From Tetragonia tetragonoides (taxonomy: Eukaryota > Streptophyta > Magnoliopsida > Caryophyllales > Aizoaceae), in assembly GCA_038025085.1 (NCBI GenBank), contig CM076140.1, positions 808,501 through 872,500 of the forward strand: a stretch of 64,000 nucleotides of DNA, given 5' to 3'. The notes below the pieces were generated by a model that made no database searches, was not told where the DNA came from, and worked only from the letters and a program-made list of their open reading frames with translations. A program made the position numbers and the translations under genes. Shown piece by piece: positions 60,001-64,000 of the stretch (positions within the stretch are counted from its first letter, which is position 1; the number at the start of each line of letters is the position of its first letter).

Positions 60001-60401
60001 CTTTTATTATTAAGCCAAATGAAAACGAGACCGTTTTATACAAATTTTTGTAAACGCAATGCCGGTGAAATGAAAAAATACCTTTTTTTGGAGACGCGGA
60101 GGTGAGGATGCTGGTGGGAGTTTTCGCTTCTTGGGCTGCTGATGAGACCCAATGAAGGGAGTGTTTGTTGATGATGAGGCATCATTAGCTGATGATCTGC
60201 ATGATGATTATTACTAATCCTCATTGACTTAGCCATTGAAATTGTTTTATCAAACGAAAACAACATCTTATCTATTAATGAGTGATTAAGGGCAGCTTGA
60301 TCATCCCTTGATGATGTTGTGTTTATGATTTGTTTCCTGAGCTGCTTTGCTATTTCAATTGCCTCGATTAACTCCTTGATTATCAGCCCCTTTTGATCCA
60401 T
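57065..60401 (-). CDS. Group III WRKY transcription factor
   Basis: Nuclear regulator expected to bind W-box DNA; group III members such as WRKY30, 41, 46, 53 and 70 act in defence and senescence. Three minus-strand exons: 60401-60082, 59980-59843, 57704-57065, giving 365 residues. The N-terminal MDQKGLIIKELIEAIEIAKQ fits the short leucine-rich helix of this group. A basic KKRKS stretch at the exon 1/2 junction could be a nuclear signal. WRKYGQK is at 138-144, and the zinc finger is C-x7-C-x23-H-x-C (C158, C166, H190, C192), diagnostic of group III. The 2138-bp intron 2 sits after YPR, the conserved position for this class. The C-terminal region is acidic and rich in N, P and S, as in activation domains. 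Closest to the WRKY41/53 branch by eye, so no symbol is given. Confidence 0.92.
59308..59490. repeat. Second copy of the 28265-28440 dispersed repeat, in WRKY intron 2
   Basis: Same order of shared blocks (ATGGAGAATGATA, CGGGGTTGACAATCCAC, TAGGAAAGATATAGACAC). Probably a MITE; ends not resolved. Confidence 0.5.
59619..59821. mobile_element. Stowaway (Tc1/mariner) MITE in WRKY intron 2
   Basis: TA on both sides (59617-59618, 59822-59823). Inverted ends CTCCATCCGTTTTTGAAAAA and, reversed, CTCCTTCCGTTTCGAAAAAA. Arms run on into TGGTAACATTTACTTT. The element ends 21 bp from the exon 2 donor site. Confidence 0.85.
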
Positions 60402-60571
60402 TAATTCAAGTAGTATGAATCAAATTTAACCAAGAGGGTTTTGATTCAATAAGTTGAACTTATTAAAATGTGTTATTTTAGGGAAGTTTGAAAAGAGGGC
60501 ATTTTTATTCTCAAACTAAACTAGAGCAGGGTTTAAGAGATATATAGAAACTGAAAGGCACTCAAAAATGA

Positions 60572-60579
60572 TATTTATA
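60572..60579 (-). promoter_or_regulatory. TATA box of the WRKY gene
   Basis: TATAAATA on the minus strand about 170 bp upstream of the ATG. AGTCAA near 60636, which is TTGACT on the minus strand, is a W-box core further upstream, so autoregulation is conceivable. Confidence 0.55.
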
Positions 60580-60745
60580 AATAGGTCACTCAAATTACTG
60601 TTAGCGCTTTAAATGAAATAAAAAAAAGTGGGGAAAGTCAAAAGATTTTCAAGGAAACGCACAAGAAATTACAAAGAATATCTTATGTTTGTGCCAAGAC
60701 GTGCTTAGAGTGACACGAATGAATGAATGAACTACTCGCTTTAAA

Positions 60746-60747
<2 letters not shown>

Positions 60748-60803
<56 letters not shown>
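60748..60803. repeat. (GA)n microsatellite upstream of the WRKY gene
   Basis: About 28 perfect units, roughly 350-400 bp upstream of the WRKY ATG; CT-rich on the transcribed-sense strand. Confidence 0.95.
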
Positions 60804-60805
<2 letters not shown>

Positions 60806-60882
60806 TTTGGAGAAGTTCTAGTAGGTGTGTGGGGGCTGAATGCCGGGAGAGGAAAGAAGGGAATGGAGAAGATATAGGCAAC

Positions 60883-60886
<4 letters not shown>

Positions 60887-60919
<33 letters not shown>
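60887..60919. repeat. Second (GA)n microsatellite upstream of the WRKY gene
   Basis: About 16 units, separated by about 80 bp of unique sequence from the first tract. Confidence 0.95.
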
Positions 60920-60925
<6 letters not shown>

Positions 60926-62450
60926 TTTGACTGAAGAAAGAAATTAAAGCGATATGGCTTTTTGTCAAGAAAGACCAGTCATATGTGATCAGAATTTTTT
61001 TGAGATATATACAGTAGTATTGTGTCCCAATAATAGACTTTTGCCTGCCTTAATATTAGAAGATAATGGCATCACATACACATTTTTTTTTTTTTGTGAT
61101 ATCGACATGTTATAGACTTTTGAGTTACAAATTAATTGTGAAATTCGCTCAAGAAAAACTTTATTATTATTATAGAAGAGAACAAGAAACTTTCAAAAAA
61201 TTATAAAATACTTCAAAAACAACATATATATAAATATTATATGCACTTTTGTAAAGTAGGCTATGAAAAAAATTTCAACTTTGAATATATTAGAGTAACA
61301 AATAATGTATTAATATGTTAAAGTCGCGCGATGGCAACATACCAATTAACTTAGCTTACACACCGGTTAATTGTTATTAGAATATTAAAATTGAAACTTA
61401 GATAAATTAAATATCAGGGTGACATTTTAACTAAGTTTTCATGAGTCTAATATGTTAATTAAGAAAATATAAGAGTAGTAATAAGATCAAATAAAAGATG
61501 ATGTTTTTTTTAAAGCTTCAAATTAGAAAATTTATGTATGGCCTAGCTAGTAGAGTTTATTAGCTTGCATGTCCATAGGCCATTAATTCACAAAATTACT
61601 TATCAATAGCAAATTGGCACTACAATTAAGATTAGTTTTTGAAGTAGATGAATATTTTAAAAATATTGTACTAGTCCTATAATATATTGAGATAAAAAGG
61701 GTATTTCTAAATTGGGGATTAAATATAAAAAAGTTGGGTGAGAAATGAAGAAAGGGATGGGAAAGTCAAAAAGAAAAGAGAGAGAATCTTCAAACCCCTC
61801 TTCCGCGTTGCTGCTCCTCACTTGGACAACAAATGTCTAAATCTTCAAAAGTGACGTATAATGTGATGTCATAGTGGGGCCCACTTCTTACGTACGGACC
61901 ATTTTATGCTCATTAGCTCAGCTTCAAGTCCATATCCATGTGAGGGGTCCTGGTCCTACCCCGGCCCAAAATGTGAACCCTCTACTATTTTTCCACAACA
62001 CGCCTTTTGTTCGTTCTTGCTTATAATCTCTTGTACATGGAGAATCCATCTTTTTCTTTTTTTTTTTCTTTTTTTTCTTTTTTTAAGTTTGTATTAATAT
62101 TCATAATGTGAAGATCAATTTGAGTTATATATATATATATATTGACATATCATCAAATGGTCCTGCTGGAGTATCAATTAAGTGATGATACACTAAATTA
62201 TACTCTACTCCTGTATGTGTATAAAGGCATATCAATTTAATTTGATTCGCTTCTAGAAACTTACGGATTTTGTTTTTTGGGCCATGGGACTTGTGACTTG
62301 TGAGACACAAAATCAATGCAAATGAATTACACTTAAGATACACATAGGGAGATGAATCAAATTTGGAGTACATACTCTCTCAGTCTCGGCAATATTTTCA
62401 TTACTAATAAGAGATGGTTTTATGGTTGCGAGTTATTTATCAAAATCACA
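60920..62450. other. Gene-free AT-rich stretch
   Basis: No coding frame of note. T-rich run near 62050 and a short AT tract near 62130. Confidence 0.45.
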
Positions 62451-62557
62451 AAAATTCGTATGAGGCGGTCTGCGTTGCCACTCATACAAGTATGATTTCA
62501 TGCTAACGTTGTACTTGGTTATAGAGTGGACTTATCTTGAGGCGTTATCATAAGATA
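62451..62557. mobile_element. Small MITE, GAGGTCACTCATACAAG family, copy 2
   Basis: Same orientation as 55143-55260; shares CACTCATACAAGTATGA and ends near GAGGCGTTATCATAAG. Confidence 0.55.
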
Positions 62558-62580
62558 CCCATTAGATCCCAATAATTAAG

Positions 62581-62695
62581 TTTCCTGTGAGGTCGCCTCA
62601 ATGTGAGGCCTACTCTATATACAAGCAATGATGTCAGCATGACATCATACTTATATGAGTGGTCTCACCTTAAGACCGTCTCAAATAAGTTTTTT
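62581..62695. mobile_element. Small MITE, GAGGTCACTCATACAAG family, copy 3 (inverted)
   Basis: The reverse complement of 55143-55260 in block order. It lies head-to-head with copy 2, so transcripts through 62451-62695 could fold back. Confidence 0.6.
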
Positions 62696-62699
62696 GTGA

Positions 62700-63660
62700 A
62701 ACCACAATACATCACATACACCCCTTTATCTAATTAATTTAGAAGTAGTTGAATGTACAATATCACATTTTAAAATTATTATATTTTTGGGAAACACTTG
62801 TAATTCCCTTAAAGCCTAAGATGGAGCGTATGAAATCATGAGTTTACATAGGTTTCTTCTCCATTATTATTATTAAGATTACATGTTGGTACAAAACAAT
62901 AGCTAATTAAATTAGAGGCGGCCGAAGTCAAACATCCCTTCAGAAGAGACAGGAGAGAGAGAGAGAGAAAGAAGCATACATGTGGGTAATCTGGCCATCT
63001 AATTGCTTGCTTAATTACATTGGGGGGATGGATGAAGCCCTGATTAAGTCTTGGTTAAACGTGTTTAGTACCAACATGTATGCGTTTAATAATGCTTAAT
63101 TAGTTAGCTACTAAGTATATGCTAAGCTTTCAAAATACAGTAAAGCACTTGAGCTTGTAACTTGTGCTTTGGATCGACAATCCGTACCTCGCGGATTACT
63201 CATTAATTTAATTTGTAGTTAACCGTTTTAATTATAACTAAATCCGTCTGTTCTAGAAGGTCTACCTACATACATTATGACAAACTCATGTTAATGACTC
63301 ATCACTTAGGGAAAGGAGAAAATTGTCACAATTATTTCTTTATTTATAAATTTGCGTATGAAAATTAGAAAGTTTTAAATGTAGGCAATTACCAAAAGAA
63401 AAGAAAAAGAAAAAGGAAATTAAAACCCCTCTCTTTTTCTTCATAGTGAGTTGCTCTATGCAGTATCAATGTAGGCAATGACTTATGTATTTATGTGAAC
63501 AATATAATATAAGAGTTCCCATAAATAAATAAAAAACAATATAGTATAAGAGTATTTAGCATTAATATTTACATTAAGGGAACAGCTTTGTCTCACTCCC
63601 TCTGTAATAGCCTCGAGGCCTCGCCTTGTATTTATAATAGTAGTAGTTCTTACATGCTTA
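62700..63660. other. Gene-free AT-rich stretch
   Basis: Nothing supported apart from a short GA run near 62955. Confidence 0.45.
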
Positions 63661-63872
63661 CTCCCTCTGTTATTTTTTAAACTTACTACTTGTTTTTGTT
63701 ACGGTGTTTAACGTGGTAAAAGTTTGATATTTAGAAAATATATTTCAAAAGAAATCTAATAAATATACTTTTAAATCATAATCTATAGTGATTTATAATA
63801 AATTTATGGTAAAAATTTATAAAATTTGACCTCAAAAAAGCATATAAAAAGTTTAAAGGGAATCCGAGGGAG
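63661..63872. mobile_element. Stowaway (Tc1/mariner) MITE
   Basis: TA duplicates at 63659-63660 and 63873-63874. Inverted ends CTCCCTCTGTTATTTTTTAAAC and, reversed, CTCCCTCGGATTCCCTTTAAAC-like. 212 bp, non-coding. Confidence 0.75.
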
Positions 63873-64000
63873 TATATTTATAGCATCAAAGTAGTTTTTT
63901 TTATTTTTCTAAATTTATTTCTAGAATATGCACATAGCTAGATGATTGAATTGATGAAGTTGAACTAATACGTGTAATACTCTTTGGGAAATATGTCTAA

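Noticed and set aside
60649..60968. Minus-strand Leu-Ser repeat frames
   Set aside because: Translation of the two (GA)n tracts upstream of the WRKY gene.

Overview
This is nuclear DNA from a flowering plant, most likely a eudicot: interrupted genes with GT-AG introns, a JAR1-type GH3 enzyme, an EDR4-like protein, a trichome-birefringence-like acetyltransferase, a tandem UGT72-type glycosyltransferase cluster and a group III WRKY factor, set in AT-rich DNA dense in plant transposons. The species cannot be fixed from the sequence; Caryophyllales is only a weak guess from repeat style.

Layout. 1-8 kb: the GH3/JAR1-type gene (1899-5801, 4 exons, with a hAT MITE in its long intron 3), a Tourist-like MITE built of 32-bp repeats, and a small plant protein of unknown function (7521-7964). 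8.5-11.9 kb: an inverted array of a GC-rich ~310-bp repeat. 12-17 kb: gene-free, with an unclassified element and a SINE relic. 17-21.3 kb: a second, longer array of the same repeat in the opposite direction. 22.1-27.5 kb: EDR4-like gene (5 exons, MITE in intron 4). 29.7-32.0 kb: TBL gene (3 exons). 32.8-51.2 kb: four single-exon UGT72-like copies, of which only the second (37795-39201) is open from end to end. The first has one in-frame stop, the third three frameshifts, the fourth one frameshift. The first three copies are flanked by two more ~310-bp repeat elements in the same orientation. 43.8-56.6 kb: a mobile-element landscape with a long-TIR MULE-like element, two candidate non-autonomous Helitrons, a MULE-type MITE, SINEs, and a 5'-truncated LINE with a 19-bp target duplication. 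57.1-60.4 kb, minus strand: group III WRKY gene (3 exons) with a Stowaway MITE beside exon 2. 60.4-64 kb: gene-free, with GA microsatellites and small MITEs.

How genes relate. The GH3 enzyme (jasmonoyl-isoleucine formation), EDR4-like protein and group III WRKY all belong to families tied to hormone and defence signalling. The TBL and UGT products act in wall acetylation and glucosylation of small phenolics. There is no operon-like logic; the co-location is probably incidental except for the UGT copies, which are tandem duplicates.

The most unusual content is the ~310-bp repeat family. Four loci share the monomer, three share the same junction-side head and three the same tail, monomer number varies, each monomer has a conserved GC-rich hairpin, and the first array has a four-monomer higher-order period of about 1.245 kb. 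It behaves like a mobile element with a tandem-repeat body; I do not recognise it as a named family. All exon boundaries and identities were read by eye, without alignment software.
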